In this document: positions 48,554-58,947 of the stretch, piece by piece
Position numbering within the stretch: the first letter of the stretch is position 1
Layout of the letters: the number at the start of each line of letters is the position of its first letter
The notes under the pieces: model-generated
What the model saw: only the letters and a program-made list of their open reading frames with translations
Told to the model about the DNA's origin: nothing
Database searches by the model: none
Source: Pseudomonas fragi
GTDB taxonomy: Bacteria > Pseudomonadota > Gammaproteobacteria > Pseudomonadales > Pseudomonadaceae
Assembly: GCF_002269505.1 (NCBI RefSeq)
Contig: NZ_NQKQ01000005.1
Coordinates: 62,001-126,000 of the forward strand
DNA length: 64,000 bases
Direction: 5' to 3'
Made by a program: the position numbers and the translations under genes

Positions 48554-48588
48554 CAAGAGCGACTCTCTGATGAGTGAGGATTAGTACC

Positions 48589-48975
48589 ATGGCTTACAGC
48601 GAAAAGGTCATTGACCACTACGAGAACCCGCGCAACGTCGGCAAGATGGACGCGGAAGATCCTGATGTCGGCACCGGCATGGTCGGCGCTCCTGCGTGCG
48701 GCGACGTAATGCGCCTGCAGATCAAGGTTAACGAGCAGGGCATCATTGAAGATGCCAAGTTCAAGACCTATGGTTGCGGTTCGGCAATCGCTTCCAGCTC
48801 CCTGGCTACCGAGTGGATGAAAGGCAAGACTCTGGATGAAGCAGAGACCATCAAGAACACTCAGCTGGCTGAAGAACTGGCTTTGCCGCCGGTAAAAATT
48901 CACTGCTCGGTACTCGCTGAAGACGCCATCAAGGCCGCCGTTCGCGATTACAAGCAGAAGAAAGGTTTGATCTGA
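48589..48975 (+). CDS. iscU: Iron-sulfur cluster scaffold IscU
   Basis: 128 residues with cluster ligands Cys37, Cys63 and Cys106 and the HscA-recognition LPPVK at 99-103. The ATG at 48589 gives the standard length. Confidence 0.98.
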   Translation: MAYSEKVIDHYENPRNVGKMDAEDPDVGTGMVGAPACGDVMRLQIKVNEQGIIEDAKFKTYGCGSAIASSSLATEWMKGKTLDEAETIKNTQLAEELALPPVKIHCSVLAEDAIKAAVRDYKQKKGLI

Positions 48976-49042
48976 TCCGTGCTGCCTGTGCCCTTGGTGG
49001 TGCGGGCAAGGTGAAGAAACTGGCAAAAGGTAAGGAGTCACG

Positions 49043-49366
49043 ATGGCTATCAGCATGACAGAAGCGGCTGCGCGACACATTCGCCGCTCCCTTGATGGGC
49101 GCGGCAAAGGTGAGGGGATTCGTCTGGGTGTTCGCACCACAGGCTGTTCCGGTCTTGCCTATGTGCTGGAGTTTGTCGATGAAGTGGGCGAAGAAGACCA
49201 GGTCTTCGAAACCCATGGCGAAAAAGTGATCATTGATCCGAAAAGCCTGACCTACCTCGACGGTACCGAGCTGGATTTCGTCAAGGAAGGCCTCAACGAA
49301 GGCTTCAAGTTCAACAACCCTAACGTGCGCGGTGAATGTGGCTGCGGCGAAAGCTTCAACATCTGA
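49043..49366 (+). CDS. iscA: A-type iron-sulfur carrier IscA
   Basis: 107 residues with the three conserved cysteines Cys35, Cys99 and Cys101 (TTGCSG and GECGCGESF). AAGGAG lies upstream of the ATG. Confidence 0.97.
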   Translation: MAISMTEAAARHIRRSLDGRGKGEGIRLGVRTTGCSGLAYVLEFVDEVGEEDQVFETHGEKVIIDPKSLTYLDGTELDFVKEGLNEGFKFNNPNVRGECGCGESFNI

Positions 49367-49374
49367 GGCTAGTC

Positions 49375-49896
49375 GTGGGTACTCCTTGTCATTTTGCTTT
49401 GTTTGAGCTGCAACCGGGTTTCAATCTGGACCTCGATCAGCTGGCTGTGCGTTATCGAGAGTTGGCGCGCGGTGTTCACCCGGATCGTTTTGCCGATGCT
49501 TCCGAGCGCGAGCAACGTCTGGCGCTGGAACAGTCCGCCAGCCTCAATGAGGCCTACCAGACACTCAAAAGCCCTGCCAAGCGCGCGCGTTATCTGCTGG
49601 CGTTGAAGGGTGGCGAGTTGCCGCTGGAAGTTACGGTGCACGATCCCGAGTTTCTGATGCAGCAGATGCAGTGGCGCGAAGAACTTGAAGATTTGCATGA
49701 CAGCGCCGATATGGCCGGTATTGCAGCATTCAAGCGTCGACTGAAAGTCGCTCAGGAACAACTGAACGACAGCTTCGCTGCTTGTTGGGATGACGCTGCG
49801 CAGCGCGAACAGGCCGAGCGCCTGATGCGGCGCATGCAGTTCCTCGACAAGCTAACTTACGAAGTGCGCCAGCTAGAAGAGCGCCTCGACGATTAA
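49375..49896 (+). CDS. hscB: Co-chaperone HscB
   Basis: 173 residues. N-terminal J domain with HPD at 35-37 and a C-terminal three-helix domain that binds IscU. The GTG at 49375 with GAGG upstream is chosen; the open frame extends back into iscA. It stimulates the HscA ATPase. Confidence 0.95.
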   Translation: MGTPCHFALFELQPGFNLDLDQLAVRYRELARGVHPDRFADASEREQRLALEQSASLNEAYQTLKSPAKRARYLLALKGGELPLEVTVHDPEFLMQQMQWREELEDLHDSADMAGIAAFKRRLKVAQEQLNDSFAACWDDAAQREQAERLMRRMQFLDKLTYEVRQLEERLDD

Positions 49897-49946
49897 CTCC
49901 GTGCTTCCCTGATGGCACGCCTGATTACAGATAAGTCCTGATTACG

Positions 49947-51809
49947 ATGGCCCTACTGCAGATCGCCGAACCCGGCCAAAGTCCTCAACCGCACCAGCGT
50001 CGTCTGGCTGTGGGGATTGACTTGGGCACTACCAATTCGCTGGTTGCTGCGTTGCGCAGCGGCCTTTCCGAGCCTCTGGCCGATGCCAATGGCAATGTCA
50101 TTTTGCCGTCTGCCGTGCGCTATCACGCTGATCGCGTCGAGGTTGGCGAGTCGGCACGTCTGGCGGCCTCCAGCGACCCGTTCAATACCGTACTGTCGGT
50201 CAAGCGCTTGATGGGTCGTGGTCTGTCCGACGTCAAGCAATTGGGCGAGCAGTTGCCTTACCGCTTTGTCGGCGGTGAGTCGCACATGCCGTTTATCGAC
50301 ACGGTACAAGGCCCGAAAAGCCCGGTTGAAGTGTCTGCCGAAATCCTGAAGGTGCTGCGTGAGCGCGCCGAAAAGACCTTGGGTGGCGAATTGGTAGGCG
50401 CGGTGATTACCGTTCCGGCCTATTTCGATGACGCTCAGCGCCAGGCCACCAAAGACGCTGCCAAGCTGGCCGGTCTGAATGTGCTGCGCCTGCTCAATGA
50501 GCCGACCGCTGCCGCGGTGGCTTATGGTCTGGATCAGTCGGCTGAAGGTGTGGTGGCTATCTATGATCTGGGCGGGGGCACGTTCGATATCTCGATCCTG
50601 CGCCTGACCGGCGGGGTGTTTGAAGTGCTGGCCACGGGTGGCGACAGCGCCCTGGGCGGCGATGACTTCGACCATGCAATCGCCAGCTGGATGGTGGCAC
50701 AAGCCGGTTTGTCGGCTGATCTCGATCCGGGCACCCAGCGCACCTTGTTGCAAGCTGCTTGCGCCGCAAAAGAAGCGCTGACTGATGCGTCCTCTGTAGC
50801 CGTTGCATTTGGTGACTGGCAGGCGGAGCTGACCCGTGAAGCCTTCGACGCCATGATCGAGCCTATGGTTGCGCGCAGCCTGAAGGCTTGCCGCCGTGCC
50901 GTACGCGACGCCAATATCGAAATTGAAGACGTTCAGGCCGTGGTCATGGTCGGCGGTTCGACCCGTGTGCCTCGCGTGCGCGAAGCGGTTGCCGAGATGT
51001 TTGGCCGTGAGCCGCTGACCGATATCGACCCTGATCAAGTGGTCGCCATTGGTGCTGCGATCCAGGCCGATACCCTGGCCGGCAACAAGCGCGATGGCGG
51101 CGAGCTGCTTCTGCTTGATGTGATTCCCCTGTCGCTGGGTCTTGAGACCATGGGCGGCCTGATGGAAAAGGTCATCCCGCGCAACACCACGATTCCGGTG
51201 GCGCGCGCGCAGGACTTTACCACCTACAAAGATGGCCAGACGGCCATGATGATTCACGTACTGCAGGGCGAGCGCGAGCTGATCAGCGATTGCCGTTCCC
51301 TGGCGCGCTTTGAATTGCGTGGCATTCCGCCGATGGTAGCCGGTGCCGCTAAAATTCGCGTGACGTTCCAGGTCGATGCCGACGGTTTGCTCAGTGTGTC
51401 GGCTCGTGAACTGGGTTCAGGCGTTGAGGCCAATATCCAGGTCAAGCCTTCCTATGGCCTGACTGACGGCGAAATTGCCAAAATGCTCAAGGATTCGTTC
51501 CAGTACGCCAGCGACGACAAGGTTGCCCGCGTATTGCGTGAACATCAGGTGGATGCCCAGCGTCTGATCGAGGCTGTGCAAGCAGCCCTCGAAGTCGATG
51601 GCGAGCGTTTGCTGGATGCCGAAGAGCGCATGGTGATCGAGCTGCGAATGCAGGAACTGTCCGAATTGTTGAAAGGCACCGATGGTTACGCCATCGAGCA
51701 GCAGACCAAGCGTCTGTCGCAAGTGACCGATGCCTTTGCTGCCCGGCGCATGGACTTGACCGTCAAGGCCGCCCTGTCGGGTCGCAACCTGAATGAAATC
51801 GAGGAATAA
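49947..51809 (+). CDS. hscA: Hsp70-type chaperone HscA
   Basis: 620 residues. The nucleotide domain starts with [12 protein letters not shown] and contains [20 protein letters not shown] and [14 protein letters not shown]; the C-terminal half is the substrate domain that binds IscU's LPPVK. It uses ATP to release clusters from IscU to acceptor proteins. Confidence 0.97.
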   Translation: MALLQIAEPGQSPQPHQRRLAVGIDLGTTNSLVAALRSGLSEPLADANGNVILPSAVRYHADRVEVGESARLAASSDPFNTVLSVKRLMGRGLSDVKQLGEQLPYRFVGGESHMPFIDTVQGPKSPVEVSAEILKVLRERAEKTLGGELVGAVITVPAYFDDAQRQATKDAAKLAGLNVLRLLNEPTAAAVAYGLDQSAEGVVAIYDLGGGTFDISILRLTGGVFEVLATGGDSALGGDDFDHAIASWMVAQAGLSADLDPGTQRTLLQAACAAKEALTDASSVAVAFGDWQAELTREAFDAMIEPMVARSLKACRRAVRDANIEIEDVQAVVMVGGSTRVPRVREAVAEMFGREPLTDIDPDQVVAIGAAIQADTLAGNKRDGGELLLLDVIPLSLGLETMGGLMEKVIPRNTTIPVARAQDFTTYKDGQTAMMIHVLQGERELISDCRSLARFELRGIPPMVAGAAKIRVTFQVDADGLLSVSARELGSGVEANIQVKPSYGLTDGEIAKMLKDSFQYASDDKVARVLREHQVDAQRLIEAVQAALEVDGERLLDAEERMVIELRMQELSELLKGTDGYAIEQQTKRLSQVTDAFAARRMDLTVKAALSGRNLNEIEE

Positions 51810-51812
51810 CTG

Positions 51813-52154
51813 ATGCCGCAGATCATTTTTCTGCCACACGCCGAGCATTGCCCGGACGGTATGGTTGTAGAGGCTGAGACCGGCAAGACCATTCTCGAAG
51901 TGGCCCACGACAACCACATTGAAATCGAAAGTGCCTGCGGTGGTGTTTGCGCGTGCACAACGTGTCACTGCGTGATTCGCGAGGGTTTCGACTCGCTGAA
52001 CGAAGCTGACGAGCTGGAAGAGGACTATCTTGATAGAGCATGGGGTCTGGAAGCGACTTCGCGCCTGAGCTGTCAGGCCCGCGTTGGCACTGAAGACATC
52101 ACTGTCGAGATTCCGAAGTACTCGCTCAACCATGCTGCCGAAGCGCCGCACTGA
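51813..52154 (+). CDS. fdx: [2Fe-2S] ferredoxin of the ISC system
   Basis: 113 residues with cluster ligands Cys42, Cys48, Cys51 and Cys87, plus the extra Cys46 conserved in ISC ferredoxins. It starts 3 bases after hscA. It donates electrons during cluster assembly. Confidence 0.97.
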   Translation: MPQIIFLPHAEHCPDGMVVEAETGKTILEVAHDNHIEIESACGGVCACTTCHCVIREGFDSLNEADELEEDYLDRAWGLEATSRLSCQARVGTEDITVEIPKYSLNHAAEAPH

Positions 52155-52166
52155 TAAGGAATTGTC

Positions 52167-52367
52167 ATGAGCCTTAAATGGGTTGATGTGCAGGAAATCG
52201 CGATCCAGCTGGCTGAAGCTCACCCGGATGTCGATCCGCTCTCGGTGAATTTCGTCACGCTGCGCAATCTGGTCATGGCGCTGCCGGAGTTTGACGATAT
52301 CCCTGATCGGGGTGGCGAGAAGGTTCTCGAAGCCATCCAGGGTTTGTGGATCGAAGAAGCCGACTAA
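52167..52367 (+). CDS. iscX: IscX, small ISC-associated protein
   Basis: 66-residue acidic protein with the family residues LAEAHPDVDPLSVNFVTL and EAIQGLWIEEAD at the C-terminus. It binds IscS and iron in other bacteria and modulates desulfurase activity. Last gene of the isc operon, followed by a terminator-like hairpin. Confidence 0.95.
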   Translation: MSLKWVDVQEIAIQLAEAHPDVDPLSVNFVTLRNLVMALPEFDDIPDRGGEKVLEAIQGLWIEEAD

Positions 52368-52400
52368 GCTTGCAACGCACGTAATTATGCAATACCCAAG

Positions 52401-52427
52401 AACCCGCGTATAATTCGCGGGTTTAAT
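52401..52427 (+). terminator. Terminator hairpin with an internal TATAAT
   Basis: AACCCGCG (52401-52408) and CGCGGGTT (52416-52423) form an 8-bp stem followed by TAATTTTT. The 7-base loop is TATAATT, so a perfect -10 hexamer at 52409-52414 lies inside the hairpin, 47 bases before ndk. It may end isc transcription and also start ndk transcription, although no good -35 hexamer is present. Confidence 0.65.
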
Positions 52428-52461
52428 TTTTCGCTTAAATCACTGTTTCTGGAGTTACACC

Positions 52462-52887
52462 ATGGCTGTTCAACGTACTTTCTCCATCATCAAGCCTGAC
52501 GCCGTTGCTAAAAACGTTATCGGCAAGATCGTTACCCGTTTCGAAGACGCTGGCCTGAAGGTTGTAGCTTCCAAACTGAAGCAACTGTCCAAAGCTGAAG
52601 CTGAAGGCTTCTACGCTGAGCACAGCGAGCGCGGCTTCTTCGGCGACCTGGTTGCTTTCATGATCTCCGGTCCTGTTGTTGTTCAGGTTCTGGAAGGCGA
52701 AAACGCTATCGCTCTGAACCGCGAGCTGATGGGCGCTACCAACCCTAAAGAAGCAGCTGCCGGCACTATCCGTGCTGATTTCGCTGAATCCATCGACGCT
52801 AACGCTGTTCACGGTTCCGACTCTGAAGCCGCTGCTGCTCGTGAAATTTCGTACTTTTTCGCAGCTACTGAAGTAACCACTCGCTAA
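52462..52887 (+). CDS. ndk: Nucleoside diphosphate kinase
   Basis: 141 residues with the catalytic His117 in NAVHGSDS and the N-terminal [14 protein letters not shown]. It balances nucleoside triphosphate pools. Its third-position use (many GCT, GTT and TCC) is typical of a highly expressed gene. Confidence 0.98.
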   Translation: MAVQRTFSIIKPDAVAKNVIGKIVTRFEDAGLKVVASKLKQLSKAEAEGFYAEHSERGFFGDLVAFMISGPVVVQVLEGENAIALNRELMGATNPKEAAAGTIRADFAESIDANAVHGSDSEAAAAREISYFFAATEVTTR

Positions 52888-52915
52888 GTATTGGCTTGTG
52901 AGTGAGGGTGAAGAC

Positions 52916-54064
52916 ATGATTGCAACGACTGGCAAAACCAACCTGTTGGGTTTGACTCAACCGGAAATGGAGAAATTCTTCGACTCAATCGGGGAGAAGC
53001 GTTTCCGTGCCGGTCAGGTCATGAAGTGGATTCACCACTTTGGCGTCGATGATTTCGACGCCATGACTAACGTCAGCAAGGCCTTGCGCGACAAGCTCAA
53101 GGCTATTGCTGAGGTTCGTGGACCTGAAGTCGTCAGCGAGGACATCTCCAGCGATGGCACCCGTAAATGGGTGGTACGTGTAGAGTCCGGCAGCTGCGTC
53201 GAGACCGTTTATATTCCCTCGGGCAAACGTGGCACCTTGTGCGTTTCGTCCCAGGCTGGCTGTGCCCTGGACTGCAGTTTCTGCTCCACCGGCAAGCAAG
53301 GCTTCAACAGCAACCTCACCGCCGCCGAAGTGATTGGCCAGGTGTGGATTGCCAACAAATCCTTTGGCAGCGTCCCGGCAACCATCGATCGTGCCATCAC
53401 CAACGTGGTGATGATGGGCATGGGCGAGCCGCTGCTGAACTTCGACAACGTCATCGCCGCCATGCATCTGATGATGGATGATTTGGGCTATGGCATCTCC
53501 AAGCGCCGGGTGACCCTGTCTACCTCGGGCGTGGTGCCGATGATCGATGAGCTGGCCAAGCACATCGACGTCTCTCTGGCGTTGTCGCTGCACGCACCCA
53601 ATGACGCATTGCGCAGTCAATTGGTGCCGATCAACAAGAAGTACCCGCTGGCCATGCTGCTTGATTCCTGCCGCCGCTACATGGCGACCCTGGGCGAAAA
53701 GCGCGTGTTGACCGTGGAATACACCTTGCTCAAGGACGTGAACGATCATGTTGATCACGCCCGCGAAATGATCGAGCTGTTAAAAGATACACCGTGCAAG
53801 ATCAACCTGATCCCGTTCAACCCGTTCCCGCATTCCGGCTATGAGCGCCCGAGCAACAACGCCATTCGCCGTTTCCAGGAACTGTTGCAACAGGCCGGCT
53901 ACAACGTGACTGTGCGCACCACCCGTGGTGAAGACATCGATGCGGCGTGCGGGCAACTGGTAGGGCAGGTCAATGACCGTACTCGCCGCAGTTCGCGCCT
54001 GATCGCGGCCCGTGAGCTGAGTGCCGACGCCGATACAGCGCAAAACGCTGCCTCTGCGCCCTGA
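52916..54064 (+). CDS. rlmN: Dual-specificity 23S rRNA/tRNA adenine-C2 methyltransferase RlmN
   Basis: 382-residue radical-SAM enzyme with the CX3CX2C cluster Cys116, Cys120 and Cys123. A second functional cysteine is expected near the C-terminus and lies in DIDAACGQL. The ATG at 52916 is preferred to a GTG at 52898 because conserved sequence begins [10 protein letters not shown]. It methylates A2503 of 23S rRNA and A37 of several tRNAs. Confidence 0.96.
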   Translation: MIATTGKTNLLGLTQPEMEKFFDSIGEKRFRAGQVMKWIHHFGVDDFDAMTNVSKALRDKLKAIAEVRGPEVVSEDISSDGTRKWVVRVESGSCVETVYIPSGKRGTLCVSSQAGCALDCSFCSTGKQGFNSNLTAAEVIGQVWIANKSFGSVPATIDRAITNVVMMGMGEPLLNFDNVIAAMHLMMDDLGYGISKRRVTLSTSGVVPMIDELAKHIDVSLALSLHAPNDALRSQLVPINKKYPLAMLLDSCRRYMATLGEKRVLTVEYTLLKDVNDHVDHAREMIELLKDTPCKINLIPFNPFPHSGYERPSNNAIRRFQELLQQAGYNVTVRTTRGEDIDAACGQLVGQVNDRTRRSSRLIAARELSADADTAQNAASAP

Positions 54065-54076
54065 GAGAGGACATCC

Positions 54077-54835
54077 ATGATCCTGCGCGCTGCGCTCCCG
54101 GTTGTTTTGGTCGGCTTTTTGGCTGGCTGCGTGTCATCGGGCGACTCAAGCTCGATGGCTGGCGACAAAGGGCGTAGCGAGGCGCGTCAGGCCTATGTTC
54201 AACTGGGCCTGGGCTATCTGCAGCAAGGGATGACCGAACAGGCCAAAATCCCTTTGCGCAAGGCACTTGAACTCGACAAGAACGACCCGGACACCAACGC
54301 CGCACTGGCCTTGGTGTTTCAGTCTGAAATGGAATATGCCCTGGCCGAGCAGGCATTTCGTACCGCGCTGAACGGTCGGCCTGGCGATGCCCGGATTCTG
54401 AATAATTACGGCAGCTTCCTGTTTGAGCGTCAGCGCTATCTGGAAGCCAGCGATCAGTTTCAAAAAGCGGCGGCAGACAACCTTTACCCGGAACGTTCCC
54501 GTATCTACGAAAATCTGGGTATAACGTCGCTCAAGTTGGGGCAGCGTGAAACGGGGCGCCAGCAGCTTGAAAAAGCCCTGCGCCTGAACCCTCGGCAACC
54601 CCGTGCACTGCTTGAAATGGCCGAGATGGCCTATCAGGACAAGCAATATGTGACGGCGCGTGACTTTTACGATCGTTTTAGCCTGCTTAGCGGGCAAAAT
54701 GCACGTAGTCTATTGCTCGGTGCGCGACTGGCGAGTGTTTTCGACGAGCGCACCCCAACTGCCAACCCTGGCCAGCAACTACAACGACTCTATCCCGGCA
54801 CGCCGGAATATCAGCAATACCTGTCGGAGCAATGA
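54077..54835 (+). CDS. pilF: Type IV pilus pilotin PilF (PilW)
   Basis: 252-residue lipoprotein with lipobox FLAGC (cysteine 18) followed by about six tetratricopeptide repeats (LGLGYLQQGMTEQAKIPLRK and similar). In P. aeruginosa PilF pilots the PilQ secretin to the outer membrane. The order rlmN-pilF-rodZ-ispG-hisS is conserved in pseudomonads. Confidence 0.95.
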   Translation: MILRAALPVVLVGFLAGCVSSGDSSSMAGDKGRSEARQAYVQLGLGYLQQGMTEQAKIPLRKALELDKNDPDTNAALALVFQSEMEYALAEQAFRTALNGRPGDARILNNYGSFLFERQRYLEASDQFQKAAADNLYPERSRIYENLGITSLKLGQRETGRQQLEKALRLNPRQPRALLEMAEMAYQDKQYVTARDFYDRFSLLSGQNARSLLLGARLASVFDERTPTANPGQQLQRLYPGTPEYQQYLSEQ

Positions 54836-55836
54836 TGAAAGCGGCGCAACCCGAAGTTCTAGCAGCGACTCGTGTCAATCCCGGTGAGACCCTGCGTCAG
54901 GCCCGTGAAAACAATGGCTGGACGCTGGCTGAAGTCGCCTTGAAACTCAATCTCACGGCCAGCTCCCTGAGCAACCTTGAGACGGGCGCGTTCGACAAGC
55001 TGCCCGGGCATACCTTTGCCCGTGGCTACATCCGCGCCTATGCCAAATTGCTGGGCATGGACCAGGCAGCCCTGGTGCGTGAATTTGACCTGTACACCGG
55101 CACTGACGCCAACGGCAGCAACGTGCACAGCCTGGGTCGCATAGAAGAGCCGGTGCGTGTGTCGCATACCATCTTGCGTATCGTCAGCCTGTTGTTGCTG
55201 ATTGCCGTAATCGGTGGCGGCTTTATCTGGTGGCAAGACCAGACGTCCATGCGCGCCAAGGACCTGATCGGCCTGGCCCCGGAACACGTTGAAGTCGAAG
55301 GCGCTGACGGCACAACCCGCATTCATCCGCTGGACGAGCCTGAAGATCAGGCAGTCGCCGAGGCCAAGGCCGAAGGCGAAACCCCGCCAGTGACTGAAAC
55401 GATGCCAGAGCAGGGTGCAACCACCGCACTGGCGCTGCCGGGTGCTGCACCCGCTGAGTCCCAGACGCCAGCCGCCACTGCAGCTCAGCCTGCTCCTGTA
55501 ACGGCGCCTGCACCTGCACCTGCTGCTGTTGCGCCGGTAGCGGCACCTGCAACGCCAGCCGCACCTGCAGCCACGGCTAGCGCCCCGGTAGCCGGTGCTG
55601 GCAAAGTAAGCGTGCAATACACCGCTGATTGCTGGACTCAAGTCACCGATGGCACGGGCAAAGTGCTGTTCGGCGGCTTGAAGCGCAAGGGCGAAAATCT
55701 AGAAGTGAGCGGCAAGCCACCACTGAGCTTGCGCCTGGGCTATGCCCGCGGTGCTCAGGTGAGCTACAACGGCCAGCCTGTGGACGTCGCTCCTTTCACC
55801 AGTGGCGAGACTGCTCGCCTGAAGTTGGGTCAATAA
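54835..55836 (+). CDS. rodZ: Cytoskeleton protein RodZ
   Basis: 333 residues: an N-terminal helix-turn-helix (about 15-82), one membrane helix (112-133), an Ala/Pro-rich periplasmic linker (about 190-250) and a C-terminal DUF4115 domain. It links MreB to the elongation machinery for rod shape. ATG 54835 lies five bases from GGAG; ATG 54832 overlaps the pilF stop and is an alternative. Confidence 0.93.
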   Translation: MKAAQPEVLAATRVNPGETLRQARENNGWTLAEVALKLNLTASSLSNLETGAFDKLPGHTFARGYIRAYAKLLGMDQAALVREFDLYTGTDANGSNVHSLGRIEEPVRVSHTILRIVSLLLLIAVIGGGFIWWQDQTSMRAKDLIGLAPEHVEVEGADGTTRIHPLDEPEDQAVAEAKAEGETPPVTETMPEQGATTALALPGAAPAESQTPAATAAQPAPVTAPAPAPAAVAPVAAPATPAAPAATASAPVAGAGKVSVQYTADCWTQVTDGTGKVLFGGLKRKGENLEVSGKPPLSLRLGYARGAQVSYNGQPVDVAPFTSGETARLKLGQ

Positions 55837-55839
55837 GTC

Positions 55840-56949
55840 ATGCACGGCGAATCACCAATCAAGCGTCGCGAATCTCGCAAAATCTGGGTCGGCAATGTGC
55901 CTGTAGGTGGCGACGCCCCTATTGCTGTACAGAGCATGACCAACAGCGACACCAATGACGTCGCTGCAACCGTTGCGCAAATCAACCGTCTGGAAGCTGC
56001 GGGCGTCGATATCGTGCGGGTTTCCGTGCCTGATATGGACGCGGCCGAGGCGTTTGGCCGGATCAAGCAACTGGTCAAGGTGCCATTGGTCGCCGATATC
56101 CACTTCGATTACCGTATCGCCCTGCGCGTTGCGGAGCTGGGTGTGGATTGCCTGCGAATCAACCCGGGCAATATCGGTCGTGAAGACCGCGTGCGTGCCG
56201 TGGTTGATGCTGCACGCGATCGGGGTATCCCAATCCGTATCGGTGTAAACGCCGGCTCCCTGGAAAAAGACCTGCAAAAAAAATACGGCGAACCGACGCC
56301 GGCCGCTCTGGTCGAATCGGCACTGCGTCACGTTGAGCACCTTGAGCGCCTGAATTTCAAGGACTTCAAGGTCAGCGTGAAAGCCTCCGACGTGTTTATG
56401 GCGGTTGAAGCCTACCGTCTGCTGGCCAAGGAAATCGTCCAGCCGCTGCATTTGGGCATTACCGAAGCCGGTGGTTTGCGTTCAGGCACAGTGAAATCTG
56501 CCGTGGGCCTAGGTATGCTGCTCGCCGAAGGAATTGGCGATACCATCCGCATCTCCCTGGCAGCAGACCCGGTTGAGGAAGTAAAAGTCGGTTACGACAT
56601 CCTCAAGTCCTTGCACCTGCGCTCGCGTGGCATCAATTTTATTGCGTGCCCAAGCTGCTCGCGGCAGAACTTCGACGTGGTGAAAACCATGAACGAACTT
56701 GAAGTTCGCCTCGAAGACCTGCTGGTGCCGCTGGATGTTGCCGTGATCGGTTGTGTGGTCAACGGCCCGGGTGAAGCCAAGGAAGCCCATGTGGGGCTCA
56801 CCGGTGGTACACCCAACCTGATTTACATCGACGGCAAGCCGTCGCAGAAACTGACGAATGACAATCTGGTGGATGAGCTCGAAAGACTGATCCGGCAGAA
56901 GGCGGCCGAAAAGGTCGAAGCTGACGCAGCCGTTATCGCGCGCGGCTAA
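55840..56949 (+). CDS. ispG: 4-hydroxy-3-methylbut-2-enyl diphosphate synthase
   Basis: 369 residues. The [4Fe-4S] cysteines lie in [10 protein letters not shown] and [15 protein letters not shown] near the C-terminus. N-terminal segments include [20 protein letters not shown] sequence and [10 protein letters not shown]. It carries out the penultimate step of the MEP isoprenoid pathway and depends on iron-sulfur supply. Confidence 0.97.
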   Translation: MHGESPIKRRESRKIWVGNVPVGGDAPIAVQSMTNSDTNDVAATVAQINRLEAAGVDIVRVSVPDMDAAEAFGRIKQLVKVPLVADIHFDYRIALRVAELGVDCLRINPGNIGREDRVRAVVDAARDRGIPIRIGVNAGSLEKDLQKKYGEPTPAALVESALRHVEHLERLNFKDFKVSVKASDVFMAVEAYRLLAKEIVQPLHLGITEAGGLRSGTVKSAVGLGMLLAEGIGDTIRISLAADPVEEVKVGYDILKSLHLRSRGINFIACPSCSRQNFDVVKTMNELEVRLEDLLVPLDVAVIGCVVNGPGEAKEAHVGLTGGTPNLIYIDGKPSQKLTNDNLVDELERLIRQKAAEKVEADAAVIARG

Positions 56950-56971
56950 CCAGACGAATAAAGGATTTATT

Positions 56972-58261
56972 GTGAGCAAGTCTTTGCAAGCCATTCGTGG
57001 CATGAACGACATCCTGCCGGAGCAGACGCCTCTGTGGCGCTACTTTGAAAGCAAGGTTTCGCGTTTGCTGGATAACTACGGTTACAAGCAGATCCGCATG
57101 CCAATTGTCGAATTCACCGAGCTGTTCAAGCGCTCGATCGGTGAAGTGACCGATATCGTCGAAAAAGAGATGTACACCTTCGAAGACCGCAACGGCGATT
57201 CGCTGACGCTGCGTCCTGAAGGTACCGCGGCGTGCGTGCGTGCTGTGCTTGAGCACGGCATCACCGGTGGCGGCCAAGTGCAAAAACTCTGGTACATCGG
57301 CCCGATGTTCCGTCACGAGCGCCCGCAAAAAGGCCGTTATCGCCAGTTCCACCAGATCGGTGTCGAGGTGTTCAACCTTGATGGTCCGGACATCGATGCC
57401 GAGCTGATCGTGCTGACCTGGCGCCTGTGGGGCGAGCTGGGTATCCGCGACGCGGTCAAGCTCGAACTCAACAGCCTGGGCACCAGCGAAGCCCGTGCGC
57501 GCTATCGTGCCGCCCTGGTCGAGTATTTGTCCTCGCGTCTGAGCGAGCTTGACGAAGACAGCCAGCGCCGTCTCAAATCCAACCCGCTGCGTGTGCTCGA
57601 CACCAAGAATGCCGATACCCAGGCTGTTCTGGTCGATGCACCGAAGCTGGTGGACTATCTGGACGAAGAGTCCCGCGTGCACTTCGAGGGCCTCAAGGCA
57701 CGCCTCGATGCCGCCGGTATCCCGTACACGATCAATCCGAAACTGGTTCGTGGCCTGGATTACTACAGCAAAACCGTATTTGAATGGGTGACCGATAAAC
57801 TGGGCGCCCAGGGCACCGTCTGTGCGGGCGGCCGTTATGACGGTCTGGTCGAGCAGATGGGCGGCAAGCCTACTGCCGGTGTCGGTTTCGCGATGGGCAT
57901 CGAGCGCCTGATCCTGCTGCTCGAAACCCTTGAGCAAATCCCCGAAGAAATCGCACGTCAGGTCGATGTTTACCTGTGCGCTTTCGGTGAGGCCGCTGAA
58001 CTGGCCGCCCTGGCGTTGAGCGAGCGTGTTCGTGACCAACTGCCGAACCTGCGCCTGCAGATCAATGCCGGTGCGGGCAGCTTTAAAAGCCAGTTCAAAA
58101 AGGCTGACAAGAGCGGCGCACTGTATGCGCTGATCCTGGGTGACGACGAATTGGCCCAGCAAGTGGTAGGTGTAAAACCCCTGCGTGGCCAGGGCGAACA
58201 ACAAACGATTGCCTGGGATGCTCTAGCTGAGCACTTGGCCACCTGCATTGTGCAGGGTTGA
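56972..58261 (+). CDS. hisS: Histidyl-tRNA synthetase
   Basis: 429-residue class II synthetase with motif 2 [20 protein letters not shown] and the histidine-specific [15 protein letters not shown], and an anticodon-binding C-terminal domain. It starts at GTG 56972 with AAGGA upstream. Confidence 0.98.
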   Translation: MSKSLQAIRGMNDILPEQTPLWRYFESKVSRLLDNYGYKQIRMPIVEFTELFKRSIGEVTDIVEKEMYTFEDRNGDSLTLRPEGTAACVRAVLEHGITGGGQVQKLWYIGPMFRHERPQKGRYRQFHQIGVEVFNLDGPDIDAELIVLTWRLWGELGIRDAVKLELNSLGTSEARARYRAALVEYLSSRLSELDEDSQRRLKSNPLRVLDTKNADTQAVLVDAPKLVDYLDEESRVHFEGLKARLDAAGIPYTINPKLVRGLDYYSKTVFEWVTDKLGAQGTVCAGGRYDGLVEQMGGKPTAGVGFAMGIERLILLLETLEQIPEEIARQVDVYLCAFGEAAELAALALSERVRDQLPNLRLQINAGAGSFKSQFKKADKSGALYALILGDDELAQQVVGVKPLRGQGEQQTIAWDALAEHLATCIVQG

Positions 58262-58301
58262 AGCTGCAAAACAGCCGATTTAGCGAATAAGGAGTGTTGG
58301 G

Positions 58302-58943
58302 GTGTCGAGTAACGAAGATGATCAGCTGGGCGAGTTGAAAGACTGGTGGCAGCGCAACGGCAAACCCCTGCTGACTGGCGGCTTGCTTGCGCTGGTAGTG
58401 GTGTCCGGCTGGCAGCTCTGGCACAAATATCAGACGAATCAGTCGCAAGGTGCGTCGGTTCTCTACCAACAACTGCTGGAAACCACGCTTACCCCTGACG
58501 GCAAGCCGGATGTGGCCCGTGTGGCAGATCTGGCCAACAAGTTGAAGAGCGAATACGCAGGCACTGCCTACTCGCAATTTGGCGGCCTGTTCGTGGCCAA
58601 GGTGGCAGTGGACAACGGCAAGCTCGATGACGCAGCAGCCGAACTGAAAGCCATTGTCGACAAGCCGGCTAATGCCACTCTGGGTGAAGTGGCGCGTCAG
58701 CGTCTGGCTCAGGTGCTGGCGGCACAGGGCAAGGTTGACGATGCCCTGAAGCTGCTGGAAGGTGATTCGGACAAGGCATTCCAGGCCAGCCGTGAAGAAC
58801 TCAAGGGCGACCTGCTGGTGCAGCAGGGCCGTACTGACGACGCTCGTGCAGCTTACGAAAAGGCTAAGGCCGGATTGTCGGATGAAGCAGCAGTAGGCGG
58901 CTTGCAAATCAAGCTTGATGACCTGGCCAAAGGGGATGCGTGA
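58302..58943 (+). CDS. yfgM: YfgM, SecYEG-associated periplasmic chaperone-like protein
   Basis: 213 residues: a short cytoplasmic N-terminus (DDQLGELKDWWQRNGKPLL), one membrane helix (about 23-42) and a periplasmic TPR-like domain. The GTG start at 58302 follows AAGGAG. It lies between hisS and bamB as in most gammaproteobacteria and cooperates with PpiD at the translocon. Confidence 0.93.
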   Translation: MSSNEDDQLGELKDWWQRNGKPLLTGGLLALVVVSGWQLWHKYQTNQSQGASVLYQQLLETTLTPDGKPDVARVADLANKLKSEYAGTAYSQFGGLFVAKVAVDNGKLDDAAAELKAIVDKPANATLGEVARQRLAQVLAAQGKVDDALKLLEGDSDKAFQASREELKGDLLVQQGRTDDARAAYEKAKAGLSDEAAVGGLQIKLDDLAKGDA

Positions 58944-58947
58944 CGTG

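Noticed and set aside
49953..51257. A 434-codon minus-strand frame opposite hscA
   Set aside because: Shadow of a conserved chaperone gene; no homologous pattern recognised.
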